From Henckelia pumila (lineage: Eukaryota > Streptophyta > Magnoliopsida > Lamiales > Gesneriaceae): a stretch of DNA of 64,000 nt. The stretch is taken from NCBI RefSeq assembly GCF_033568475.1, contig NC_133122.1, positions 148,504,861 through 148,568,860 on the forward strand, in the 5' to 3' direction. Made by a program: the position numbers and the translations under genes. The notes below the pieces were generated by a model that did no database searches, was not told the origin of the DNA, and saw only the letters and a list, made by a program, of their open reading frames with translations. Positions within the stretch are counted from its first letter, which is position 1, and every line of letters starts with the position of its first letter. Shown here in pieces: positions 44,437-55,484 of this stretch.

Positions 44437-47400
44437 ATGGTTCCTCGAAACCATATTCTACCATACTTGATTGTTGTCCTCTCCTTAAGTCTATGTTGCT
44501 CTTGTATCATCCACGACGACGACGATCATCAGCTTCCTCGTGATCACGACAGCTCCCAAGAAGAAACTGGCTACGATTTTCGGGCTTACCCCTCGTATTT
44601 CAACCTCGACCAAGACGTAGTCGAGTTTGACAATAGCTCCGTCGAGTTCGATGGCCAGCTCTCTGCAGGTTTCGAGAAATTCGAAAGACGAGCCGCCGCA
44701 TCGACGATTACTTATAAAACGATCAATGTGCTCAACTATGGAGCTAAAGGTGATGGACATACCGATGACTCTAAGGTATATATGAATTATTCACAAGCAT
44801 ATATATATGTGATTTTAAGTGATCCATTAGATACCATAACAAAAATGATCACATGAATTATATAATTCTACATGTTACATGTATGTTTTTTTTAGATACT
44901 TTTTTTTAGATATTTTATATTTATTCCTTTTTTCCGAATTAAAAAAGGAAAATACATAACACCCTAACTTTAATTTTATTTAAAATCAGGCATTTCTGAA
45001 CGCGTGGAAGGAAGCTTGCTCGTCTATGTATGGGGCCAATTTTGTGATTCCCCGGGGAAAAAGTTATTTCTTGAAACCAATAAGGTTTACAGGACCTTGC
45101 AAATCTGACATAATAATGCAGGTGATTAATTAGTTTATTAGCCTAATCATTTCTTACATATTATATTAGTTGAACTCGATTTAATTAATTGCATTTTGTT
45201 CATAAATATTTTTGGTATATATATATCATTTCATTTATGTTTTGTATTTCTTTTTCATGTCCTTTCTGATCGAGTCTACAATCCTTTTTTTTTTTAATCT
45301 CAATATAGGGGAGAGAGTTTATTGTTACTAGGTTTTGAACTTTTGACAGCCTCACTTACATTAAAAAGAGGATTATGTTACTTCAATCACAGAATGGTGA
45401 CAATATTTATTTCATTTAACTTAATTTTCATGATGATCACCACATGTTCGACAAACTCGGATCATAATATTTAGCTTTAAAAAGTTTTTTTCTTAAAAGA
45501 AGGGTATTTGAATAAATAGTGGTTTTTAAATTAATTTTAAATAGAAGCTAAAAGTTCCATTAACCAAATATAAATATAAAACTAAACAATTTTGGCCAAA
45601 AAAGATATATAAAACCAAACAAACACGATATTTAATTTCTGATGAAAAATTCTAAATTATTTTTGAAACTAATTGAATATTCACAGATATCTGGAACCCT
45701 TATTGCATCCAACGCTGCCTCAGACTACAGTAAAGATGGGAGGCATTGGATAGTTTTTGACAGTGTCCAAAATCTTCAAGTTGAAGGTGGTGGGACTATT
45801 GATGGCAATGGCAATATTTGGTGGCAAAATTCTTGTAAAATAAATAAAGCCAAGGTCAGGAAATATATATATATTTGATTATTAATTATGTTATCTGAAC
45901 ATAAAAAAATTAATGACCTTGAAAATATTTTGCCTTTGTTACTAATACTCTGTTTCTGTTTAATTATTCTTTTGTTGCAGCCTTGCAAGGATGCTCCAAC
46001 GGTAATTTCGTGCTGTTATACGCCTTTTGTCTCGAGTTTTATAATACAACACCCGAGTCTTTATCAGATTAAAATGGCGTTTAGGATTTGTTTATTCCTT
46101 CACAAGAAAAAAATTTTGTGAAGAAAAAGCTGATAAATACTTTCTAAAAACTCTCACAACGCACTACTTTAGTGGAGTCGGCTATATGGACTCTCCTACG
46201 CCATTGTGCTCTGTCTCCTCGTCATATCCTCAGATATAGTTTATTACTTGTTTTTTTTTTATTTTACAGGCTTTGACATTTTTGAAGTGTACAAATTTGG
46301 TAGTGAATAATCTAAAGATCCAAAATGCCCAGCAAATTCACTTGTCCTTTGACACTTGCACAAATGTTGAGGCTTCAAATCTTGTAGTGAACGCTCCAGA
46401 GAAGAGCCCCAACACTGATGGGATCCATGTTACAGCCACTCAAAACATCCGTATCTCAAGTTGCACCATTGGCACAGGTACTTAGTTAAAATATGTGATA
46501 TCCCGATTCCGAATCGGGCACGAAACAAAACCAAACCAGAGCTAGAACCATATGTCAAATCCTAAAAATTAGGCGTCAATGTGATTGCATTACTCGGTGG
46601 ATTCCAAAGAATCCAAACTTAGCGTATCTCGACTGGTTTTGAGGCACAACCCCTCGCATCCTAAAGGCCCGAGGACGATCACCTCGTAGGTAATTTTAAA
46701 CTAACTGTTTGGATTTCGAATGAAGGTGATGACTGCATTTCAATTGTGAGTGGATCAGCAAGGATTCAAGCCACAGGCATCACTTGTGGACCTGGACATG
46801 GCATCAGGTGAGATTTTCAATATCCCGAATTCGAATATAAAAGACTGATGTATGGACTATATCTCATACTAACTACTGAAGTTGAACTACAGTATTAACA
46901 GATGATGTTTCTTGATTTCAGTATTGGAAGCTTAGGTGCCCGGAATTCAGAAGCTCTTGTGTCTGATGTTGTTGTCAATGGAGCAAAGTTTTCTGGTACC
47001 ACTAATGGAGTTAGAATCAAGACATGGCAGGTAAGTGAAAAAAAATATGTATATATAGATCCAAGATTATGGAGAATGCTTTGCTAAATGAAAATCTTGT
47101 TCCCCTCCTTCGTTTAAGTTGTTTTGTTCATGGATTCTTAAACTATGTGAACAGGGTGGATCAGGAAGTGCAAGCAATATCAAGTTCCAGAATGTGGAGA
47201 TGCAAAATGTGAAAAACCCTATAATCATAGACCAGAACTATTGTGACCAAGATGGACCATGCAAACAACAGGTAAAACAAATAAGAACCCTCAGACACAA
47301 CATATTTCTCTTTTTAGGAGGTTCGGCCAAAACTTGACTCGAGCCTGAGCAAAAAGAGCAAGAATCGAGTCATGCTCGAGTATAAATGTCTCAATCTTGA

Positions 47401-47765
47401 TTAATGATTCAATCAAGTGAACATGTCGAGTTCAAGCTTCATTACAGAATTATTTCGGAGCTGAGCTTGAGTGGGATGCTGCTTGAGATATATTCAGCTT
47501 GAAACTCATCCCTAATCATACAAACTTCTTTTCTTGTCAAAACCAGGCATCAGCTGTACAAGTAAAGAATGTTGTGTACCAAAATATCCAAGGCACAAGT
47601 GCTTCAAATGTAGCTATCGATTTCAACTGCAGTCAAAGCCATCCATGCCAAGGAATTGTATTGCAAAATGTGGATTTAACAGGGAATGGGGGAGGAAAAG
47701 CTAAAGCTGTTTGCAACAATGTCAATTTACAGAAATATGGAACAGTTATACCAAGCTGCACATAA
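44437..47765 (+). CDS. Polygalacturonase, glycoside hydrolase family 28 (ADPG-like)
   Basis: Exons 44437-44775, 44990-45121, 45687-45854, 45981-46001, 46270-46477, 46726-46807, 46922-47030, 47155-47271 and 47547-47765 join in phase to 464 residues. The N-terminus is a signal peptide (ILPYLIVVLSLSLCCSC), so the enzyme is secreted to the wall, then an acidic, Asp-rich propeptide-like stretch to about residue 80. The right-handed beta-helix starts at INVLNYGAKGDG. All four GH28 signatures are present: SPNTDG (Asp270), GDDC (Asp291-292), CGPGHGI (His314) and RIKTW (348-352). The enzyme hydrolyses alpha-1,4-galacturonan in pectin. Best matches by memory are the abscission/dehiscence endo-polygalacturonases (ADPG1/2 type), so roles in cell separation are likely but not shown. 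Exon 4 is only 21 bp. Confidence 0.94.
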
Positions 47766-47802
47766 AATTACAAGACAGTTGATGATAAATTCTGGCAGGA
47801 CA

Positions 47803-47808
47803 AATAAA
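47803..47808 (+). terminator. Polyadenylation signal of the polygalacturonase gene
   Basis: AATAAA lies 38 bases after the stop. A second AATAAA at 47963-47968 could serve a longer 3'UTR. Confidence 0.5.
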
Positions 47809-48339
47809 AATTTGCAGGGATGAAGTTTATGGATTCTTTACACGATCTGGCATTCATTGGTGCACATATCATAGGAATGTATAATATTCATTTTTATTTA
47901 TTAAAGAACATTTGTATCCCTGTTGTATCATAAGCAATAATTGAGGACTAATTGTGCCTCGTAATAAAATGATACTGCTGTTTGCAAATTTGAGGTTATT
48001 TTTTAATAGATAGCTCAATACAAAGAAATGCACAACAGCCTCAACACAACAATAAAAGTTATCAATATCTATCATTTTTTATTCAAGTGGAAAATGTTAC
48101 GAGGTACAAATGTAAATTTAGATCATTGCTAATTGCTTACAGGCTCGCACGAAAGGCGCAAACTAGTAATATTTTTTCCGAGCTTGAGAGTCTTCTAGCA
48201 TTGTTTAAATGACGAGGACGAAATATTTGATGAAGCTAAACAATCTGTGATTTCGCCATGCCGTGATGTGTCTGGAAACAAGAACATGTAACATAAATCA
48301 GCAAAGTTGGATTGTGTAGCTACATTTCAAACTTCAAAG

Positions 48340-48345
48340 TTTATT
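48340..48345 (-). terminator. Polyadenylation signal of the thioesterase gene
   Basis: On the minus strand AATAAA lies about 65 bases after the stop codon at 48408-48410. Confidence 0.45.
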
Positions 48346-48407
48346 TTTCTGCATTTAAAACCACTTTTGTTAAGTGTTGGAAGTGAGAACACAAATACTA
48401 GGCGTAC

Positions 48408-49899
48408 CTATAATTTTGCATATGCCCTGAACTTTTCAGGAGCATCCTTGACAGATTCTGGTACACGCAAATTGCAAAAAAGAGTAACCCTTGAGGATGC
48501 AATTAGTGTTTTATTCTCGGGCTTGGAAGGATCACATTTCGAAAGGTGCACCTCCCATACCTGCTCAAAAAGTTCCATGGCATTCTTACTTAGAGCAGAT
48601 ATGCATGAATATATACATATTTTTGCATCTTTAATTGATTACAAACATAGCCCCATGCTATTCAAAATACAAAGGTTGCACTAATTTTCATTTGAATGTA
48701 CACCGTTTCAGTTACTTGTGGTGCTTTTTTTCCCCTTAGCGAAGCATCCATTCTCTTTGACAAAAGATAAGTTTTTTCCAAAAACTTGAGGTCATATTAT
48801 GTAGTCCAAACAATAATTTTATACACATAGCCTCCCACGCATAACCCTGAGACGAATCCCAAATTGATATTCAAGGTGTAAAAGCGTGCACTGATTAAAT
48901 ATTCAGGCAACAAAGGTCAAGAAACGAGCATCTGATACGAAATTAAGGTAATATATGAGATTTTGTGAACAAAAACCTTGAACTTATGACCTCTTTTCGC
49001 TAATACCACAGGAGAAAAAACTTTTGGAAAAGTTTGAGCTCATAGGGTTGGCACAAGCAGTAGTTTTATATTTAAGACTCTTATCTAGATGATAAAACAC
49101 CATTTATTAATATATTTTTTTTACCTGAATGGTTTTGCCAACGTTGACAGGCGTAGCCTCAGCAACGACAAAGTCTCCTAACTGTGCGCTCTTTAAATGG
49201 TTAATGCTGAGTTGTATTCCAGCCACTCTCTGCAGACCTGACGCAAGGTGAGCTCCCATGCTTGCGAGAGCCTCCGCTATGAGAGCCGAGACCCCTCCAT
49301 GCAACACCTTGAATGGCTGCATATCCAGATCTCATATGCTCAATTAAAGAACTCAAACACCAATCATTTAAGTTGTCATAAAGTTGCTAGAAACTACTTA
49401 TTTCAACAGTTGAAAATAATGGAAGGTGATCCGATGAAAGTTGTATAATTTAACACTTGCACTCGTATTTATGCCGTAGACCATGAAACATAGATCCAGA
49501 AACAATATATAATGCATACATGCATGTCAGGTATTGGACATCAAAGTTTGAGAAATCAACACACGACTTGTTTCAAAATATTAAGTGACTGCAGAATAGA
49601 AGAACTGAACTTGGATGATATTGCTACTCATACCTTGGTAGACACCAATGGTCCAAAACATTGAAATAATTATAAGAGATGCACTGACAAGAAGTTAATA
49701 CTCGAAGATATCTTTACAATCAAAATTACAAATAAGCTAGCATAAGGAGTGTTACCTGACAACACTTTGAAGTGACCAGAAGGTGGCCTGAAACTTTGTG
49801 AGGCGAAAGGTCGTCTATTTCAAATCCAATCATGTGAAGCGTAGAATCCAAAATCTCTGTATTTGGTCGTCCTCCGGTAGGTGGTGGTGGTGGGTTCAT
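48408..49899 (-). CDS. DHNAT1: Peroxisomal hotdog-fold acyl-CoA thioesterase, DHNA-CoA thioesterase type
   Basis: Three coding exons, 49899-49756, 49316-49125 and 48560-48408, join in phase 0 to 162 residues, the usual size. The first starts [12 protein letters not shown] and leads into [20 protein letters not shown]; the second carries the hotdog helix and active-site block [21 protein letters not shown] and [11 protein letters not shown]; the third ends FRAYAKL. The terminal AKL is a peroxisomal targeting signal (PTS1). Family members hydrolyse 1,4-dihydroxy-2-naphthoyl-CoA in phylloquinone (vitamin K1) synthesis in peroxisomes. DHNAT1 and DHNAT2 are close paralogues and I cannot separate them firmly. 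The third exon is in no long open frame by itself and was found from the splice acceptor and family similarity. Confidence 0.9.
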
Positions 49900-50073
49900 C
49901 CTTCTCTATCTCTGCTTGCTTCGGGTGCTCTTGTAGGAAAATAATCGAATAACTAAAAGCGGGTCGAATACACTCTCTCTCAGCTGAACTTGAATGTCCA
50001 CAGAAATAGCACTTGGCTGCGATTGATCCAATCTTTCTAAAGCCAATTGCCAAGTGATGCACCCCCTCAAATC

Positions 50074-50639
50074 CTAGGAGTCGAAAAAACACTGTTGTAC
50101 GAAAGAGTTCGTCAGGTGGAATTTATGAGGTATTGTTTTTATAGTTATGGAGGTAGGATCTTATTATAAATATTCTACACTGAAAAAGCAATCATATCAA
50201 ACTCACGGTTTGATTATGATCCAATGAGGAATTCTTATACCATCAAATATGGATATTCATCCAAAATTTTATCAATTAACCATAAAAGGAAAGCTTCACA
50301 GACTCCCAAAGAAATCACATTATATTCATTCCACAACACAAAGCTAAAAGCCAAGATTTTGCAAATGTGCAAAAGAAAAAAGAGTCTCAAAATGTAAAAA
50401 GATGCCTAGGTAAATCGAAAGAAAAAAATAAAAATTTCAGACTCAAGAGGAAAATGGATTTGACAATAACTGAAAATACAAGCTCTTCATCCCGTAAATC
50501 ACGTAAAAGTTAAAAATCAGTACCAAAATAGAGCACCGCTCAACTCAAATCACAACCGCAAAACAAAAAGTAGTCTCGATTAGTGTACCGACACAACGAC
50601 AAAAAAACAGGATTTTGATAGGGATACAAGAAAACTCAC
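50074..50639 (-). other. Probable 5'UTR intron of the thioesterase gene
   Basis: On the minus strand a GATTGCTG/GTGAGT donor (50639) and a TTTTTTCGACTCCTAG/G acceptor (50074) bound a 566-bp intron. The second leader exon would run from 50073 to the ATG at 49899. The leader open frames 50545-50739 and 49820-50092 do not match proteins. Confidence 0.5.
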
Positions 50640-50726
50640 CAGCAATCCAGTATGGGGTAGGAGAATTTTTTTGGAGACAGAGCAAGTGAAGCGACACAGG
50701 CATCCACAATTTGCGAAGAAGGGACC

Positions 50727-50736
50727 AAAATATATA
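50727..50736 (-). promoter_or_regulatory. TATA-like box of the thioesterase gene
   Basis: The minus strand reads TATATATTTT here, about 90 bases before the proposed leader donor site at 50639. The region right of it (50745-50870) is GC-richer, as expected near a plant promoter. Confidence 0.4.
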
Positions 50737-50923
50737 CACCGGTGAGCCGCCGTGTTAGGCTAGATGCATGGGTCAACACTGATGAGCGCCGCCGTGGCGA
50801 ATCAGGTGTCTGCCAACTCAGTGAAATCGATATGGCACTTTATGATACACTATGCTTGTGTCCGCGTGAATTTGGTTGCGTTTAGGAATTGAAAAATTAT
50901 ATAAATTGACTCGAAAAAACAAA

Positions 50924-50925
<2 letters not shown>

Positions 50926-50963
<38 letters not shown>
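50926..50963. repeat. (AT)n microsatellite
   Basis: Uninterrupted alternating A and T of about 38 bases. Others in this window are at 3000-3037, 18613-18660, 42698-42732 and 55449-55482. Confidence 0.95.
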
Positions 50964-50966
<3 letters not shown>

Positions 50967-51003
50967 CTTTTTTGAAGTCAAATTTCAATTATGGATTTTA
51001 AAA

Positions 51004-51196
51004 GAGCAATGCTACATGTACAACTAAATTTGTACATCAATTTGTACAACACAAAAAATTCAATAAAAAAATTTCATTTATCAAAATCTCATGATAAATT
51101 GAATGTAAAATATCGCGATATAATAGCAAAATCTCACGATATATTTGTTGTAAATATCGTTGTACACGATATATATTGTACCTCTAGCAATATTCA
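51004..51196. mobile_element. 193-bp MITE with TTTTAAAA target duplication
   Basis: The ends GAGCAATGCTACATGTACAA and TTGTACCTCTAGCAATATTCA are imperfect inverted repeats, and TTTTAAAA flanks the block at 50996-51003 and 51197-51204. The 8-bp size fits hAT, but TTTTAAAA is a low-complexity palindrome, so the boundary is less secure than for the other hAT-like elements. Confidence 0.55.
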
Positions 51197-51204
51197 TTTT
51201 AAAA

Positions 51205-53220
51205 TACACTCTCTCATTCTCTTTTCTATCGTACAATTTTGAATTTGGAAGTATTGCACAAGGATTGAGTCGATGTTGGTGTACTTTGTATTCACGGTCC
51301 AATTCATTCTACACTAGCAATCGTGGAACGTGATTTTCACGTAATTGACAATTTAATTATTTGGTAAAAAAACGTTAAAAAATTATAATACAGAAAAAAC
51401 ATGTAAGTTTTAAAAAAAATAAAGAGAATTTATAAAAATATATTTGGATAATTTAATAAAAATGGATAATAGAATTTGAAAATTAATTTAATGATGTTAG
51501 AGAAAATTGATGATATATTAGTCATTTGAGATATAAATTAAAAAAAATATATGTTAAATTTAGTATAAAACCCTCATCTAATATATAGATAATATAGTAA
51601 AATATAAATAGTATAGATAAGATGTAAATGTATTTGGATTATTCAATCTATATTTTGGGTAGTTATTTGAAGGGTAGTACCGAACTTTCATTGACAAAGA
51701 TGTAGTATAAGACAGCGATCTTATTCTGTAATATCAAATTTTAATTTGACTACATAGTTCATGTATTTTTATGAACATCACATACATATTTAAATCAATT
51801 TGTTATTAAAATAAATTTAAATCAATTTGTTATTAAAATAAATCAATTTTGAAATATTGGATAAAAAAACGTTAGGTGTTATCGTAACGTTGGCATGATA
51901 TCAACCTTGTAGAAGACAAAAAAAATAGGAAAAATTTTATTTATAGTAGCTGAAAATATTCCTAATTTTTAGATGGGTAAAACAACTTTTTCACATACTC
52001 ATTTTAAGGAGGCAAGAATCATGCTTCTGGCGTAACAAACTACTCAAACTTATTAGTTTGCAAAGCCCACGTGAGATGACAACATTGTCAACTCTTTGGG
52101 AACCATATGTCTGAAAAAAATATATTATAAGTATAGAGGATTACAAATTGGATTATAAATTGAATTTATCATTAAAAAATTATTCATGAACTTTATTTCA
52201 AAAAAAAAAAATTCAAAAGTATATTTATGATAGTTTTGTAATTTCAAATACACTTTGTAATCCAATGTTTATACCACATTATACATGTAGCATGATATTT
52301 GTAAAAATATTTGGTTCTACTTTCTATGCACTAAATTAGAGGATACTTCCAAACTTGGCAAATGCAATTTATTTATAGATCTCCCCTATACAATACCGAA
52401 TAAGTCAAATGGTCTTAACTATAGTTTTATAATAATTCCAAATATCTATCGTATTTGTGTTGGAAATCTGATTTAAAAATTAAAGTTTGAATGAAAATTA
52501 TTTTCATGAATGTGAGTGTTTTTTGGATCTCCATATTATTGAGTTAGTTTGATACTTTGGCTTTCTTCACATTGTTGAGTTAATTGTAAGATTAATTGAG
52601 TTAATTAATTGAGTTAATTAATCTTGTATGACTGAACTTAATGTGTATTTTGAAGCTTATAAATAGTGTGTCAATTTCCTCGATCCACGCACACAAAAAG
52701 ACATTCAAGATCTCACTTGAGAATTCGCTTGTATTTCATATTGATAGCTTCTCATTTGATTTTCATTAAGCTTAATTTGGTGATAAAGTGAAGGTATGAT
52801 TTGAGTTTGTCGGAGTAGTAAATTTGTTCTTAATTTGCTACCGGTTCAACCGTTGTATCCTGAGAAACAGACGTCTGTACGTATTGATCCTCAAACATCT
52901 CGTGGAGGCGATGGATATGTTTTAATAAAAATGTACTTTGCTACATGCTTCGATTTGGTTTACAATTTTCTTACCATTTCTCATTCACAATATTATTTTA
53001 CTGATTTCAATCATCGTTTTGTATTTTGCCTACAAAATCATTTTCAGTTGTAGTTATACATTGAATTTATGTACTCTAGCCAACAGTTTGTCCACCCAAG
53101 ATATTTATAGTATACCTCCATTAATCAATGTCAGCTATATAACAAAGAAAAAACAACAAGATACAGTACAAGCTTCAATTGCTCTTGTTGAGGTTGTGGT
53201 TCATTATATTACCTACAATC
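51205..53220. other. AT-rich intergenic DNA
   Basis: No gene or clear repeat family found. A leader-like stretch with a TATAAATAG sequence occurs near 52655-52670, followed by AC-rich text and 'gttcaaccgttgtatcc', which could be an LTR or relic of a gene start. Open frames at 52835-53053 and 52938-53306 are not recognised. Confidence 0.4.
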
Positions 53221-53231
53221 ATTTTTTATTT

Positions 53232-53236
<5 letters not shown>

Positions 53237-53276
<40 letters not shown>
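53237..53276. repeat. (TTA)n microsatellite
   Basis: About 13 TTA/ATT repeats in a row. Confidence 0.95.
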
Positions 53277-53279
<3 letters not shown>

Positions 53280-53316
53280 ATACTCGAGAATTTCATAGTA
53301 TTATAGCCATTTAGTG

Positions 53317-53468
53317 GGCTCATTCTATGCTACAACGAGTGAATTTCACTCGATGCAGCATCCACCGTTCATGGGGCCCGAGGTCCACATAATTATGTGG
53401 GGCCAGAGCCCTATGAACGGTCAAGATTCACTGGGTGAAATTCACCCGGTGGAGCATAGGGTAAGCCT
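53317..53468. mobile_element. 152-bp palindromic MITE with ATTTAGTG target duplication
   Basis: Nearly the whole element is an inverted repeat: outer GGCTCATTCTATGC against GCATAGGGTAAGCC, then GTGAATTTCACTC against GGTGAAATTCACCC, then CCGTTCATGGGGC against GCCCTATGAACGG, and a centre CCACATAATTATGTGG. ATTTAGTG flanks it at 53309-53316 and 53469-53476. Single-stranded it would form one long hairpin, so a role as small-RNA precursor is possible if transcribed. Confidence 0.78.
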
Positions 53469-53729
53469 ATTTAGTGCATAGCACATAAATTTATTTTCAG
53501 TTTTATCTTTGCATACTTTGTAATGTAATTTTACTGGCTTACGTAGATAATTCGTAATCTTTTTAGATCATTTATACATCTCTCTTTTTTCTCATTATTT
53601 TTTACAACTTTTTAGTTTATCTCGAAACTGCTCACATGTTTTTTTTTTCAGAAAATCCCTCAAAGTAAAATTCAAATACAATAAAGATAATTTGAAAATT
53701 TTATCCTCAATAATATATATCACGGGTCA

Positions 53730-53917
53730 TGGTAGTATATATAAGATTGAGAAATAAAGGCTTAACTTTATTAATCACTTTGTGCATCAATATATACACG
53801 TTACAAGAGGTAATGGCTACCATAACCTAAAGATATTATCCCAAAATATACACAACAATACAAGGTATAAAATCAAGTGACAAATCTTCAAGAATATATG
53901 CAGAATATAGACTAACA
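53730..53917 (-). repeat. 3' LTR of a Ty1/copia element
   Basis: On the minus strand the LTR runs TGTTAGTC ... ACTACCA (188 bp). It directly follows the purine tract CTTGAGGGGGCA (minus strand of 53918-53929), which fixes one edge firmly; the other edge rests on the TG...CA rule. Confidence 0.65.
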
Positions 53918-55187
53918 TGCCCCCTCAAGATAGAAGTTCTAGAGAAACACCAATCTTGATAATAATATGACGTAGACGAGAGCTAGAAAATGGCTTAGTA
54001 AGGGTATCAGTTAGCTGGTCCGCAGATGAGACATGTGAAACTCGAAGGTGAGACTTTTGGACCAAGTCACGCACGAAGTGGTAATCAAGAGCGATGTGCT
54101 TCATTCGGGAGTGAAAGACAGGGTTGACACATAGATAAGTAGTACCAATGTTGTCGCTGTAAAGAATAGGGACGCCAGGTAGGGAGACACCAAGTTCATA
54201 GAAGAGCGAGCAAAGCCAGGAGATCTCTGCAGCCCCCGTGGCAATAGCCCGATATTTAGCTTCAGTAGAGCAGCGAGGCACAGTACGCTGCTTCTTTGAA
54301 CTCCAAGAGATAGGATTAAGGCAAATAAAGATAATATATGTAGCCGTAGAACATTTGTCATCCGGATTAGAGGTGCAAATGAACCGAGCCGGTTTGTGAG
54401 ATTTACGAGCCCGCTCGATAAATATTTGATTCGTATTCGAACTTATTGAACTTGAGCCGAATTCGAACATGTTCGAATTTTTTTTTGAGCTGAGCTCGAG
54501 CTAAAATATTTATGTTCGATAGTTCGCGAATAGTTCGCGAGCCTTAATATTTAATTAATATAATATAATTATATAATTATATAATAAATATATATATATA
54601 TATTTCGAACCTTTTCTAACATTTCGAGCTTTTCGAACCATAACATCCGAGGAATAGTTCACGAACAGGTTCGAATGTTTCGAGCCTAACTCAAACTTTA
54701 TTTTGAGCCGAGCTCGAGCCAAAATATTTGAAATTATCGAGCTTCGAATCGAGCTCGAACTCGAATATACTCTTATTGATCCGAATTCGAACCTTAAAAT
54801 TTTACCATTATTTGGCTCGATTCGGTTCGTTTGCACCCCTAATCCGGATTACCAGCCCAGTCAAAGTCAGTGAATCCATGAAGAGACATAGAGTCAGTCA
54901 GACGAAGATGAAGCCTATAATGCAAGGTGCCATTGAGATAACGAAGCAATCATTTGAGAGCATCCCAATGATGTTTAGAATGAGAGTGCATAAACTGAGA
55001 TAGTCGGTTGACCGCTAAAGCAACATCAGGACGAGTGAGAAGTAGATACTGAAGACCGCCAAATACTTGGCGGTAAGTGGCGGCATCAGCCGAGGGAGCC
55101 CCATCATAGACAGATGGCACGGAACCTGTAGCGAGCGGTGTGGACACTGGTTTCACATGTTGCATGTTGAATTTAGCCAAGAGATCA
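53918..55187 (-). pseudogene. Ty1/copia polyprotein, C-terminal part only
   Basis: Two pieces on the minus strand carry the end of the reverse transcriptase and RNase H: 55187-54850 with PVSTPLATGS, YRQVFGGLQYLLLTRPDVA and RLSQFMHSHSKHHW, and 54367-53925 with KYRAIATGAAEISWL, ILYSDNIGTTYL, HIALDYHFVRDLVQ and ADQLTDTLTKPF. The frame shifts once in the second piece. A hAT MITE (54368-54841) lies between them, and the upstream part is cut off by the insertion of a gypsy LTR at 55188. Confidence 0.85.
54368..54841. mobile_element. 474-bp hAT-type MITE with ATCCGGAT target duplication
   Basis: TAGAGGTGCAAA at the left and TTTGCACCCCTA at the right are 12-bp inverted repeats with one mismatch. ATCCGGAT flanks it exactly (54360-54367, 54842-54849). 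The interior is made of GAGCTCGAG / TTCGAACC-like repeats. It split the copia RNase H region. Confidence 0.87.
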
Positions 55188-55447
55188 TGTGAGGACCTCG
55201 AGTGCTAATCTAATCTCAAAGTGCAATCAATAAATAATCAATCATCAAAGCTAATCAAGCAAGGGAATATTTTTTTTTTAAAATCCGAGGGTCCCTCGCT
55301 TGAGCGCATGATCATGCGCTCGAGCGAGCGCCCTTCGGGTCCCAAAAAAAATCGGGCTCGCTCGAGCACGGGTTCAGGCGCTTGAGCGAGAGGGACTCTG
55401 CTTGAAACTCTCAATTCAGTACTTTACATGCTTCATAAAAATCCCAA

Positions 55448-55484
<37 letters not shown>

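Noticed and set aside
46140-46260. GC-richer segment in polygalacturonase intron 4 as a possible skipped exon.
   Set aside because: No in-phase splice pair, and the family needs none between PCKDAPT and ALTFLKC.
49820-50092. 90-codon minus-strand frame as first exon of the thioesterase.
   Set aside because: Out of frame with the conserved N-terminal block; the frame starting at 49899 matches the family.
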